Source: Pseudomonas protegens (GTDB lineage Bacteria > Pseudomonadota > Gammaproteobacteria > Pseudomonadales > Pseudomonadaceae). Taken from it: DNA of 44,746 nucleotides. How positions within the stretch are numbered: the first letter of the stretch is position 1; every line of letters starts with the position of its first letter. The stretch covers positions 53,921-98,666 of the forward strand of contig NZ_MOAK01000066.1 of assembly GCF_003732485.1 (NCBI RefSeq), read 5' to 3'. Below the pieces are notes generated by a model. The model ran no database searches. It was not told the DNA's origin and saw nothing but the letters and a program-made list of their open reading frames with translations. Below, in pieces: positions 17,074 to 25,664 of this stretch. Both the position numbers and the translations under genes were made by a program.

Positions 17074-19596
17074 ATGTACAAGCGCAGCAGTCCCGGGCTT
17101 GTCAGCTTTACCTTGACCGCGCTGGCCATGGCCATCGCCAGTGAACGCTTGAGCGCCGCGGAACCTGCGGCCACCGAGCATGTGGAAGTGGTGGGCCAGG
17201 CCGCCAGCATCGACCAGGCGCTCAAGGAGCAGCGGCGCTCGGACAGCATCGAAAGCGTGGTGCACGCCGACGGCGTGGCCCAATTGCCGGACCAGAACGT
17301 CGCCGAGGCGGCGCAGCGCCTGCCGGGCATCAGCATCGAGCGCGACCAGGGCGAAGGGCGCTTTGTCAGCGTCCGCGGCCTGGGCCCGGACCTCAACAGC
17401 GTGACCATCAACGGCACCCTGGTGCCCTCGCCGGAAAGCGCCCGCCGAGCCGTGGCCCTGGATGTACTGCCCTCGGAACTGGTGCAGTCGCTGTCAGTGA
17501 TCAAGACCCTGACCCCGGACATGGACGCCAACTCCCTGGGTGGCACCGTGGATGTGAAAAGCCTCTCGGCCTTCGACCACAAGGGCCTGTTCTACACCGG
17601 CAGCAGCGAGGCCAGCTACGATCAGAACACGCGCCAGACCAGCCCGAAATTCTCCGGCGCGGCGAGCAACCGCTTCAGCCTCGGCGACGGCGTCGACAAT
17701 TTCGGCGTGGCCGCGGCCCTGAGCTGGCAGAAGCGCGATTTCGGCTCCGACAACGTCGAGACCGGTGGCGCCTGGGACTTCGAACAAGGCGCCAAGCTGC
17801 AGGAATTCGAGCAGCGCGACTACGCCATCAGCCGCGAGCGCGCCGGTGGCGGCCTGAACTTCGACTACAAGCCCGACGACAGCAGCAGCTACTACCTGCG
17901 CACCCTGTACAGCCGCTACAAGGACAGCGAGACCCGCAACTCCACCAGCATCGAGTTCGCCGATCCCCTGGCGGCCGGTGAGCGCGGCGACGCCGAAGCC
18001 TCGCGCAAGCTCAAGCAGCGCGAGGAAACCCAGGAGATCCAGTCCTACGTGTTCGGCGGCGAGCGCCAGCTCGGCCTGTGGACCCTCAGCGGCCAGACCG
18101 GCTACAGCCGTTCCAGCGAAGACAGCCCGGCGCATATCGCCGGGGCCACCTTCAAGGGCAACAGCGATTTTTCCGACAGCGGCTTCTACGACAACGGCAA
18201 GCCGCGCCCGGTGATCGGCGCCGGTTTCTATGACCCGGCCAACTTCACCCTGGACAAGGTCGATTGGGAACAGCAGAACACCACCGACACCGAGAAGAAC
18301 CTGCGCCTGGACCTGGCCCGGGACTATGACCTGAGTGGCTACGCCGCGCAGTTCAAGTTCGGCGGCAAGCTCAGCCGGCGCAACAAGGACAACGACCTGG
18401 AAGCCTGGGTCTACAAGGACTTCGACACCCTGGGCTTTACCGACCAGCAGCTCAACCTCGGGCAGTTCCAGAAGGGCAACGTGGACTATTCCCTTGGCCG
18501 CTTCGGCCCGGGCATCAGTGGCGGCGCCATCAAGCAACTGATCGGCGGCCTGAATCAGGCGGCCTTCTACGACGAGGAAGAATCCCGGGTCAACGACTTC
18601 AAGATTCGCGAAGACATCAACGCCGGCTATTTCATGAACACCCTGGACATCGACGACTGGCGCTTCATCGCCGGCCTGCGCTACGAGGGTACCGAGTTCG
18701 AGGCCAAGGGCACCGGGGTCACCGACGGCGCCTTCACCGCCACCGACACCCAACGCCGCTACCAGCACTGGCTGCCGGGGCTGCATGCGCGCTACCAGCT
18801 GGACAAGAACACCCAGGTCCGCGCGGCCTGGACCAAGAGCGTGGTGCGCCCGACCTTCGGCCAACTGGCCCCGGGCTTTGTCATCGACGGCGACGAGGCG
18901 ACCTTCGGCAACCCCGACCTCAAGCCCCTGGAGTCGAGCAACCTGGACCTGGGCATCGAGCACTACATGGGCCATGCCGGCAGCGTCTCGGCCTTCGTGT
19001 TCTACAAGGACATCCAGAACTTCGTCTACAACACCGACCTGGCCGGCACCGGCGCCTGGAGCGGGTTCTCCGAGGCGCACACCTTCGCCAACGGCGACAG
19101 CGCCAAGCTATACGGCCTGGAACTGGCCTATTCGCAGAAATTCGACTGGCTGCCGGCGCCGTGGAACGGCCTGCTGCTGGGCGCCAACAGCACCTTCAGC
19201 CGCTCCAGCGCGAGCATCGAGGGCTTCGACCAGAAGGCCGGGGTCAACCGCAAGCGCGACATCGACCTGCCCAACCAGTCGGACACCGTGGGCAACCTGA
19301 TGCTCGGTTGGGAAGACGACAAGCTCAGCCTGCGCCTGTCGGCCAACTACAAGTCGGCCTACCTCTATGAGCTGGCCTCCATCAGCGACAAGGCCCACGA
19401 CCTGCACGTGGATGCCCAGACCTTCGTCGACTTCAGCGCCAAGTATTCCCTGAGCAAGAACCTGCAACTGAGCTTCGAGGCGCAGAACCTCACCGACCAG
19501 CCGTACTTCGTCTACACCGGCAACCGCTCCTACAACGCCCAGTACGAGGAATACGGCCCGACCTACAAGCTCGGCCTGACCTTCACCCATTTCTAA
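17074..19596 (+). CDS. TonB-dependent outer-membrane receptor (phytase-associated)
   Basis: This 840-residue receptor begins with a signal peptide (MYKRSSPGLVSF...ERLSA, cleavage near residue 29) and a short TonB-box-like stretch (HVEVVGQA). A plug domain spans about residues 60-170 (QLPDQNVAEAAQRLPGISIE, RFVSVRGLGPDLNSVTING, DANSLGGTVDV). The plug wording matches the TonB-Xanthomonas/Caulobacter receptor subfamily, whose members often import carbohydrates and related organic molecules. A 22-strand-type barrel follows and ends in the terminal aromatic residue (LGLTFTHF). GGGGAGGA precedes the ATG. The phytase starts 39 bases downstream and a Pho box lies upstream, so I infer uptake of phytate, an inositol phosphate or a released product. 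Direct evidence for the ligand is lacking. Confidence 0.92.
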   Translation: MYKRSSPGLVSFTLTALAMAIASERLSAAEPAATEHVEVVGQAASIDQALKEQRRSDSIESVVHADGVAQLPDQNVAEAAQRLPGISIERDQGEGRFVSVRGLGPDLNSVTINGTLVPSPESARRAVALDVLPSELVQSLSVIKTLTPDMDANSLGGTVDVKSLSAFDHKGLFYTGSSEASYDQNTRQTSPKFSGAASNRFSLGDGVDNFGVAAALSWQKRDFGSDNVETGGAWDFEQGAKLQEFEQRDYAISRERAGGGLNFDYKPDDSSSYYLRTLYSRYKDSETRNSTSIEFADPLAAGERGDAEASRKLKQREETQEIQSYVFGGERQLGLWTLSGQTGYSRSSEDSPAHIAGATFKGNSDFSDSGFYDNGKPRPVIGAGFYDPANFTLDKVDWEQQNTTDTEKNLRLDLARDYDLSGYAAQFKFGGKLSRRNKDNDLEAWVYKDFDTLGFTDQQLNLGQFQKGNVDYSLGRFGPGISGGAIKQLIGGLNQAAFYDEEESRVNDFKIREDINAGYFMNTLDIDDWRFIAGLRYEGTEFEAKGTGVTDGAFTATDTQRRYQHWLPGLHARYQLDKNTQVRAAWTKSVVRPTFGQLAPGFVIDGDEATFGNPDLKPLESSNLDLGIEHYMGHAGSVSAFVFYKDIQNFVYNTDLAGTGAWSGFSEAHTFANGDSAKLYGLELAYSQKFDWLPAPWNGLLLGANSTFSRSSASIEGFDQKAGVNRKRDIDLPNQSDTVGNLMLGWEDDKLSLRLSANYKSAYLYELASISDKAHDLHVDAQTFVDFSAKYSLSKNLQLSFEAQNLTDQPYFVYTGNRSYNAQYEEYGPTYKLGLTFTHF

Positions 19597-19635
19597 GTAG
19601 CGGGCCCTTGCCCGACCGCACACCCAAGGATTGTG

Positions 19636-21558
19636 ATGAGCACTGTATCGACCGCAAGAAACCGCCTGCTGGCCCTGTGCATTGGCTTGACCTGTGGCGC
19701 CGCCCTGGCGGCCCCCAACGTGCCCGGCCTGAACCTCAAGCCCTGGGCCGAGCAGACCCCGGGCGTTACCGGCCTGGGGTTCGTGCCCGCCGGCACAGGC
19801 GCCGACCGGCTGCTGGCCAGCGAGCGCGAAGGCCTGTTGCTGCTGGATGAACAGGGCCGCCAGCTGGCCCGTTTCAAGGGCTCGTTCAACGGCCTGGACA
19901 GCCGCGCCGCCGGCCAGCAACTGCTGGTGGCCAGCCTCGACAACCAGCGCCAGCAGGCGCTGCTGCTGAGCCTCGACCCGGCCAGCCGTACCTGGGGCCA
20001 GCCGCTGTACCTGCCGCCCCGCGACTTCCCGGTCAACGGCCTGTGCCTGTACCGCGACGAGGCCAGCAACCTGTTCCTGTTCCTGGTGGGCGAGGAGGGC
20101 AAGGGCGAGCAGTGGCTGGTGGGCCACGGCGCGCAGTTGAGCGCCGAACCGCAGCGGGTACGTGGCCTGCCCCTGCCGCCGGAGGCCAAGTTCTGCCAGG
20201 TGGACGACGCCGTCCAGCAACTGCTGGTCAATGAACAGAATGTCGGCTGGTGGGCCTACCCGGCCCATGCCGAAGCCGACACCGCGCGCCAGCCGGTGGC
20301 CCTGCGCGCGCCCTTTGGCGACATCAGGAAAAGCGCCGGGGCCATGGCCCTGGTGCCGGGCGGGGTGCTGGGCCTGGACCCGAAGGCCGCGCAACTGCAT
20401 CTCTACCAGCAGCAGGAAAAAGGCTGGCTGGCCCAGGCCACGTTGCCCCTGGCCGGCCTCAAGGAACCGGAAAACATCGCCCTGCGCGCCAGCGGAAAAG
20501 GCCTGCAGGTCTTGCTGCGCGATGACGAGGACGGGCGCCTGTACCAGGGCCAGTTGAACTGGCAGGCCACTGCGCTGGCCCTGCCGCCGGTATTGCCCAC
20601 CGTACAGGCGGCGGCACAGAGCGAGCCGGTGGGGCGCCAGGGCGATGCAGCCGATGATCCGGCGATCTGGGTTCACCCGCAGCAGCCCTCCCTGAGCCGG
20701 GTGCTGGGCACCAACAAGAAGCAGGGCCTGCTGGCCTACGACCTGCAGGGCAAGCTGTTGCAGGAGCTGGCAGTGGGCCGGCTGAACAACGTCGACGTGC
20801 GGCCCAACTTCCAGCTCGGCGAGCGCCGTGTGGACCTGGCCGTGGCCAGCAACCGCGACCGCAACAGCCTCAGCCTGTTCGCCATCGACCGCGCCAGCGG
20901 CGAGCTGAGCGAGGCCGGCGAGGTGCCGACGCCGCTCAAGGAAATCTACGGCATCTGCCTGTTCCAGCCGGCCAGCGGCGAGATCTATGCGATTGCCAAC
21001 GACAAGGACGGCACCTTCGTCCAGTACCGCCTGAGCGCGCCTGGCGGCACCGCCCAGGGCGAGCTGGTGCGCCAGTTCAAGGTGGCCAGCCAGCCCGAGG
21101 GCTGTGTCGCCGATGACCAGCGCCAGCGCCTGTTCCTTGGGGAAGAGGACGTTGGCGTGTGGGCGGTGGATGCCCGGCCCGAGCAGCCGGCGACCCTGCA
21201 CAGCGTGATCAAGGTCGGCGGCCTGTTGCAGGCCGATGTCGAGGGCCTGGCCCTGTACCAGAGCAACGCCCGCGACTACCTGGTGATTTCCAGCCAGGGC
21301 AACGACAGCTACCTGGTGCTGGATGCCGAACCGCCGTTCGCTTCCCATGGCGCCTTCCGGGTCAGCCTCAACGCCCGCGCGGGGATCGACGGCGCCTCGG
21401 AAACCGATGGCCTGGAAGTCACCTCGGCCAACCTCGGCGGGCCCTGGAGCCAGGGCCTGCTGGTGGTCCAGGACGGGCGCAAGCGCATGCCCGAGCAGAC
21501 CCAGAACTTCAAGTTCGTGCCCTGGGCCGAGGTCACCCAGGCCCTGAAGCTGCCCTGA
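19636..21558 (+). CDS. Two-domain beta-propeller phytase (3-phytase), exported
   Basis: This 640-residue protein has a Sec signal peptide (NRLLALCIGLTCGAALA, cleavage near residue 25). The C-terminal half (about 330-640) carries the beta-propeller phytase motifs: DDPAIWVHP, GTNKKQGLLAYDL, GRLNNVDVRPNF, ASNRDRNSLSLFAID, EIYGICLF, SQPEGCVADD, ADVEGLALY, SSQGNDSYLV and SETDGLEVTS. These provide the acidic Ca2+/phosphate-binding residues. The N-terminal half (about 30-320) looks like a second, degenerate propeller with the same repeat rhythm but without the acidic signature. Dual-domain phytases of this layout cleave phytate and inositol phosphates stepwise. AAGGA at 19626-19630 supports ATG 19636 over GTG 19633. 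It forms one unit with the upstream receptor. Confidence 0.93.
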   Translation: MSTVSTARNRLLALCIGLTCGAALAAPNVPGLNLKPWAEQTPGVTGLGFVPAGTGADRLLASEREGLLLLDEQGRQLARFKGSFNGLDSRAAGQQLLVASLDNQRQQALLLSLDPASRTWGQPLYLPPRDFPVNGLCLYRDEASNLFLFLVGEEGKGEQWLVGHGAQLSAEPQRVRGLPLPPEAKFCQVDDAVQQLLVNEQNVGWWAYPAHAEADTARQPVALRAPFGDIRKSAGAMALVPGGVLGLDPKAAQLHLYQQQEKGWLAQATLPLAGLKEPENIALRASGKGLQVLLRDDEDGRLYQGQLNWQATALALPPVLPTVQAAAQSEPVGRQGDAADDPAIWVHPQQPSLSRVLGTNKKQGLLAYDLQGKLLQELAVGRLNNVDVRPNFQLGERRVDLAVASNRDRNSLSLFAIDRASGELSEAGEVPTPLKEIYGICLFQPASGEIYAIANDKDGTFVQYRLSAPGGTAQGELVRQFKVASQPEGCVADDQRQRLFLGEEDVGVWAVDARPEQPATLHSVIKVGGLLQADVEGLALYQSNARDYLVISSQGNDSYLVLDAEPPFASHGAFRVSLNARAGIDGASETDGLEVTSANLGGPWSQGLLVVQDGRKRMPEQTQNFKFVPWAEVTQALKLP

Positions 21559-21563
21559 GCCGG

Positions 21564-21592
21564 CGGTCATCACCTTGTCATTTGAATGTCAT
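21564..21592 (+). promoter_or_regulatory. Triple-repeat Pho box upstream of the tolQ-like gene
   Basis: Three 7-base repeats occur with an 11-base period: CGGTCAT at 21564, TTGTCAT at 21575 and ATGTCAT at 21586. The last two form a Pho box with 12 of 14 consensus matches. The site starts six bases after the phytase stop codon and ends 47 bases before the tolQ-like ATG. It suggests a second PhoB-dependent promoter for the energiser genes in addition to read-through from the receptor promoter. Confidence 0.75.
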
Positions 21593-21639
21593 CGAATAGC
21601 CCCGCCAGCCCAGGCGGGCACCCGAGAAGGAGTTCCACC

Positions 21640-22350
21640 ATGCAGGCCACACTCGAACACATGAGCATCTGGGGGCTGATCAGCGATGCCAGCCTGTTGG
21701 TCAAGGCGGTGATGCTGACCTTGCTCCTGGCGTCCTTGCTCAGCTGGTACCTGATCATCCAGCGTGGCGCCGTGCTGCGCGGTCGTGAGCAGCGCTTCCA
21801 GGCTTTCATCCAGCGTTTTCGCGCCGCCCCCGAGCTGCTGCCGCTGTACCGCGAAGTGGCCAGGGGCAGCGACGCCGAAGGCGGCGTGGAGCCGATCTTT
21901 GCCGCCGGCTACCAGGAGTTCAGCCACCTGCGCGGCCAGCCCGGCGGTGCCGGAGAAGGGGTGCTGGAGGGTGTGGAACGGGCCTTGTACGTGGCCATCA
22001 GCGAGCAGGAAACCCGCCTGGAAAAGGGCCTGCAGTTTCTCGCCACTGTGGGTTCGGTAAGCCCCTATATCGGCCTGTTCGGCACCGTGTGGGGGATCAT
22101 GAATTCCTTCCTCGGCCTGTCCCAGGTGCAGCAGGCGACCCTTTCCACCGTGGCCCCGGGCATTGCCGAGGCGCTGATCGCCACCGCCATCGGCCTGTTC
22201 GCGGCCATTCCCGCGGTGATTGCCTACAACCGCTTTTCGGCCCGCAGCCAGACCCTGCTGACCCGCTACTACGCCTTTGGCAATGAACTGCAAGTACGCC
22301 TGCATCGCACCTTGCAGGGCACCCCGAGCCACCTGGCCGTGGCCGCCTGA
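21640..22350 (+). CDS. TolQ-like proton channel subunit (MotA/TolQ/ExbB family)
   Basis: This 236-residue inner-membrane protein is closer in wording to Pseudomonas TolQ than to ExbB: MSIWGLISDASLLVKAVMLTLL at the N-terminus, GVEPIFAAGYQEFSHL in the cytoplasmic loop, and ATVGSVSPYIGLFGTVWGIMNSF with EALIATAIGLFAAIPAVIAYNRFS as the paired C-terminal helices. With a TolR/ExbD partner it uses the proton gradient to drive a TonB- or TolA-type linker. GAGAAGGAG precedes the ATG at 21640; the upstream extension of the frame crosses the Pho box and is rejected. No pal, tolB or ybgC is nearby, so it is a paralogue recruited outside the Tol-Pal operon. Confidence 0.9.
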   Translation: MQATLEHMSIWGLISDASLLVKAVMLTLLLASLLSWYLIIQRGAVLRGREQRFQAFIQRFRAAPELLPLYREVARGSDAEGGVEPIFAAGYQEFSHLRGQPGGAGEGVLEGVERALYVAISEQETRLEKGLQFLATVGSVSPYIGLFGTVWGIMNSFLGLSQVQQATLSTVAPGIAEALIATAIGLFAAIPAVIAYNRFSARSQTLLTRYYAFGNELQVRLHRTLQGTPSHLAVAA

Positions 22351-22366
22351 GAGAAGGAGCAAGCCG

Positions 22367-22813
22367 ATGTTGACCCGGCCGCAACGCAAGCACGGACCCA
22401 AGGCGGAAATGAACGTGGTGCCCTACATCGACGTGATGCTGGTGCTGCTGGTGATCTTCATGGTCACCGCGCCGATGCTCACCCAGGGGGTGAAGATCGA
22501 ATTGCCCAAGGTCGCCAGCGACGCCCTGGCCACCGACAGCCGCCAGCAGATCCTCACCCTGTCGGTGCAGGCCGGTGGCGGCTACTACTGGAACCTGGGC
22601 AGCGAACTGGACACCCGCAATCAGACCGACAGCGCTGTGGACCTTGAGCAGATGCGCGCCAAGGTGACCCAGGTGATTGCCCGGCGCGGCGACACCCAGG
22701 TGTATATCCGCGCCGACCAGGACGCCGCCTATGCCAGCGTGGTGGCGGCCATGGCCGCGTTGCAGCAGGGCGGGGTACACAACCTGGGGCTGGTGACCGA
22801 GGCCCCGCAATGA
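22367..22813 (+). CDS. TolR-like energiser subunit (ExbD/TolR family)
   Basis: This 148-residue protein has one N-terminal membrane helix with the essential Asp at residue 22 (MNVVPYIDVMLVLLVIFMVT), then a periplasmic domain (GVKIELPKVASDAL, YYWNLGSELDT, QVYIRADQDAAYASVVAAM) very like Pseudomonas TolR. GAGAAGGAG lies before the ATG, 16 bases after the TolQ-like stop. Its stop overlaps the start of the TonB-like gene (ATGA), so production of the two is coupled. Confidence 0.92.
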   Translation: MLTRPQRKHGPKAEMNVVPYIDVMLVLLVIFMVTAPMLTQGVKIELPKVASDALATDSRQQILTLSVQAGGGYYWNLGSELDTRNQTDSAVDLEQMRAKVTQVIARRGDTQVYIRADQDAAYASVVAAMAALQQGGVHNLGLVTEAPQ

Positions 22814-23628
22814 CGGCGATGATCATGCACAACCCCACCGCGATGCCCCTGCGGCCCGAGGCGTCCGGCTTCTGGCGCAACAGCCTGGCGGCCAGCCTGG
22901 CCCTGGCCCTGCACGCCGGAGTGCTGGTGGCGCTGGTGCTGGGCTGGTCGGTGGACAAGCCGCAGGTCGAGACGCCGCCGGTACTGACCACCCAACTGGT
23001 GATGCTGGCGCCGCCTGCCGCCCCCGCGGAACCGCTGCCGACGGTGGTCGAGGTGGCGCCACAGCCACCGCCACCGCCCGCGGCTGCGCCGGAGCCGGAG
23101 CCGGCCAGGCCCCGGGTTGACCCCCAGGTACAGGCGCAGAAGCTGGAGCAGGCGGCCCTGGCGCGCAAGCGGGTGGAAGACAAACGTGAGCAGGTGCAGG
23201 AGCAGCAGCGCCAGCAGCGCGAGCGCCTGGAGGCCGAGCAGCGCCGGCGCGATACCGAGCAACGTGTGGCCCAGGAACAAGCGCAGGCCCAGCGTGCCGA
23301 ACAGTCGCGGCTGGCTGCCGAGCGCACGCGCCAGCAGGCGGCCCAGGCGGCGGCCGACAGTCGCCAGTACCAGCCCCTGAGCAAGGAGGCCCCGGACTAC
23401 CCGCAACGGGCCCTGGACAAGAACCTGGAAGGCGACTGCACCGTGGAATACAGCGTCAACCCCCAGGGGCGGGTGGAGAACCCCAAGGTCATCGACGGTT
23501 GCCACCCCCTGTTCATGCGCCCGTCCCTGGCAGCGGTGGCGACCTTCCGTTATCAGCCGCGGCTGATCGATGGCCAGGCGGTAACGGTGCCGGCGGTGCG
23601 CAACACCTTCCACTACCGGATCAAGTAA
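22810..23628 (+). CDS. TonB-like energy transducer with TolA-like helical middle region
   Basis: This 272-residue protein has a single N-terminal membrane anchor (about 25-45, SLAASLALALHAGVLVALVL) with the His typical of TonB anchors. A Pro/Ala/Glu-rich stretch follows (about 53-100). A long Gln/Arg/Glu-rich coiled-coil region (about 105-180) resembles the TolA middle domain. The C-terminus is TonB-type (KEAPDYPQRAL with the YP motif, VEYSVNPQGRVENPKV, and a final FHYRIK). Two Cys (GDC and DGC) in the C-terminal domain could form a disulfide. It is encoded with TolQ/TolR-type partners next to a receptor and phytase, so it most likely energises that receptor. Confidence 0.9.
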   Translation: MTAMIMHNPTAMPLRPEASGFWRNSLAASLALALHAGVLVALVLGWSVDKPQVETPPVLTTQLVMLAPPAAPAEPLPTVVEVAPQPPPPPAAAPEPEPARPRVDPQVQAQKLEQAALARKRVEDKREQVQEQQRQQRERLEAEQRRRDTEQRVAQEQAQAQRAEQSRLAAERTRQQAAQAAADSRQYQPLSKEAPDYPQRALDKNLEGDCTVEYSVNPQGRVENPKVIDGCHPLFMRPSLAAVATFRYQPRLIDGQAVTVPAVRNTFHYRIK

Positions 23629-23825
23629 GGCGCGGGGCAGGCATGGGCCCGTTGCCATGCAGGCAGCCTCTGGCTGACCGTGCGCGCCCTGGCTGGCCGA
23701 GCCTGTCCCCTTGGCTGGCCGCCAATGCCCTCAACCCCGGGGCGCGGGTGTCTTAGTGTGGCCGGGTGTGGTCCGCCGCTGTCGCCGGGGCGGGCCCCTT
23801 GCCCTGGCCGCACTGAGGACCGCCG

Positions 23826-24233
23826 ATGCCCACTGTCACCCCCGCCTGTTCGCGCCCGTTGCGGCGCCACTCTTGGCTACCGATTCGTAGCGCCCTGGGC
23901 CTGGCCTTGGGGCTGCTGCTGAGCGCCTGCGGCGAGGCTGAGTCGCCTGCTGCCGTGCGCCTCGACGCCGCCCGCCAGAGCCCGGCCGACCCGGCCCTGG
24001 CGCAGGTCTACGCCAGCAGCTGCCAGCTGTGCCATGCCAACCCGGCCTCCGGCGCGCCCCTGGCCGGCGATGCCAAGGCCTGGGCCCCGCGCCTGGCCCA
24101 GGGCGCCGACACCCTGCTGGACCACAGCATCAACGGCTACCAGGGCATGCCGCCCATGGGCCAGTGCATGCAGTGCAGCGAAGAGCAGTTCCTGGCCCTG
24201 ATCAGCTTCATGTCCGGCCATTCATTCCAATAA
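23826..24233 (+). CDS. Cytochrome c5-like lipoprotein
   Basis: This 135-residue protein has a hydrophobic signal ending in a lipobox (LGLLLSAC), so it is probably a membrane-anchored lipoprotein. It carries one heme-binding CxxCH (SCQLCHANP). Further on are the axial-Met region (GYQGMPPMGQC) and a CMQC pair typical of the cytochrome c5 group. It directly precedes the FAD oxidoreductase (20 bases) and is its likely electron acceptor, handing electrons to the respiratory chain. Alternative starts within the N-terminal 25 residues are possible. Confidence 0.88.
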   Translation: MPTVTPACSRPLRRHSWLPIRSALGLALGLLLSACGEAESPAAVRLDAARQSPADPALAQVYASSCQLCHANPASGAPLAGDAKAWAPRLAQGADTLLDHSINGYQGMPPMGQCMQCSEEQFLALISFMSGHSFQ

Positions 24234-24253
24234 AAAGCACAGGTTCTCCCTTC

Positions 24254-25648
24254 ATGGTCATGCACCTTTCCCGACGCCGGCTGCTGCAAGGGGCCGGCGC
24301 CCTCGGCGCGTTCAGCGCGCTGTGCAGCAACCCGCTGCTGGCCGAACTGGCCCGCGCCCCGCGGCTGATTCCCTGGCGCAACTGGTCCGGCGCGCAAAGC
24401 TGCCTGCCCCAGGCGCGGCTGGCGCCCAAGGACCTGGATGAACTGCGCCAGGTGGTCCGCCAGGCCCCGGGCAAGATCCGCCCGGTGGGTGCCGGGCACT
24501 CCTTCAGCGCCCTGGTGCCCACCGACGGCACCTTGCTGTCCCTGGCCTATTTCAACGGCCTGCTGGACCACGACCCCAAGACCCTGCAAGCCGAATTCGC
24601 CGCCGGCACGCCCATGTCGCTGATGGGCCCGGCGCTCAAGGAGGTGGGGCAGGCGCTGTGGAACATGGCGGATATCGACTACCAGACCCTGGCCGGGGCG
24701 ATTGCCACTTCCACCCACGGCACCGGGATCGGCTTCGGTTCCTATTCGTCCCGGGTCTGCGGGCTGCAACTGGTGACCGCCAGCGGCGAAGTGCTGGACT
24801 GCGACCCCCGGCGCAACGCCGAGGTGTTCCACGCCGCCCGGGTGTCCCTCGGCGCGCTGGGGGTGGCGACCCGGGTGCGCCTGCAGAACCGCGAGGCTTA
24901 TCGCCTGCGGGAAAAACAGTGGATCGGCAAGACCGAGGAACTGCTGGAGGACATGGACAACCTGACCCGCGACAACCAGCACTGGGAAATGCTCGTGGTC
25001 ACCCACTCCGACTACGCCCTGGCGGTGGCCCTGAACGAAACCACGGAACCGCCGACCCCGCCCACCGATCCGGCCGAGGAGGGCGGCAACGAGTTCGTCA
25101 ACCTGATCGAAAACCTCGACAAGTACGTCAGCGACTTCCCCGAGACCCGCCGCCACCTGCTCAACAGCCTGCGCTGGCTGGCGCGCTTCGATGAGCGGGT
25201 GGGGGATTCCTACCAGATCTACGCCAACGTGCGCAGCGTGCGCTTCAACGAAATGGAGTACTCGGTGCCGGCGCACCTGGGGCCGGCGTGCCTGCGGGAA
25301 ATCCTCGCGCTGATCCGCGACAAGGACCTGCGCACCTGGTTTCCCATCGAGTACCGCTACGTCAAGGCCGACGACATTCCCCTGAGCATGTTCGAAGGTC
25401 GCGACAGCTGTTCGATCTCGGTGCACCAGCACTACAGCATGGACCACCACAACTTCTTCGCCGCCGTGGAGCCGATCTTCTGGAAGTACCAGGGGCGCCC
25501 GCACTGGGGCAAGCACCACAGCCTCAACGCCCGCACCCTGCAGGGGCTGTACCCGCAATGGGCAGCCTTCGCCAGGGTGCGCCAGGCACTGGACCCGCAA
25601 GGCAAATTCATCAACGCCCACCTGGCCTCGGTGCTGGGTGTGGCGTGA
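24254..25648 (+). CDS. Tat-exported FAD-linked sugar-lactone/polyol oxidase (ALO/gulonolactone oxidase family)
   Basis: This 464-residue protein belongs to the VAO-type flavoenzymes of the D-arabinono-/L-gulono-1,4-lactone oxidase group. The N-terminus has a twin-arginine motif (SRRRLLQGAGALGAFSAL). The FAD domain shows IRPVGAGHSFSALV, where His 82 is at the position of covalent flavin attachment, and TLAGAIATSTHGTGIG. The C-terminus carries the family motif GRPHWGKHHSL. ATG 24254 (MVMHLS) and ATG 24260 are both possible starts. The preceding cytochrome c suggests a periplasmic dehydrogenase rather than an oxygen-using oxidase. The substrate (lactone, alditol or inositol-type polyol) cannot be read from sequence. 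Confidence 0.88.
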   Translation: MVMHLSRRRLLQGAGALGAFSALCSNPLLAELARAPRLIPWRNWSGAQSCLPQARLAPKDLDELRQVVRQAPGKIRPVGAGHSFSALVPTDGTLLSLAYFNGLLDHDPKTLQAEFAAGTPMSLMGPALKEVGQALWNMADIDYQTLAGAIATSTHGTGIGFGSYSSRVCGLQLVTASGEVLDCDPRRNAEVFHAARVSLGALGVATRVRLQNREAYRLREKQWIGKTEELLEDMDNLTRDNQHWEMLVVTHSDYALAVALNETTEPPTPPTDPAEEGGNEFVNLIENLDKYVSDFPETRRHLLNSLRWLARFDERVGDSYQIYANVRSVRFNEMEYSVPAHLGPACLREILALIRDKDLRTWFPIEYRYVKADDIPLSMFEGRDSCSISVHQHYSMDHHNFFAAVEPIFWKYQGRPHWGKHHSLNARTLQGLYPQWAAFARVRQALDPQGKFINAHLASVLGVA

Positions 25649-25664
25649 ACAGGAGATGCGCACA

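Noticed and set aside
19108..21573. 821-codon minus-strand frame over the receptor and phytase genes
   Set aside because: It is an antisense shadow spanning two well-supported genes with no family features of its own.
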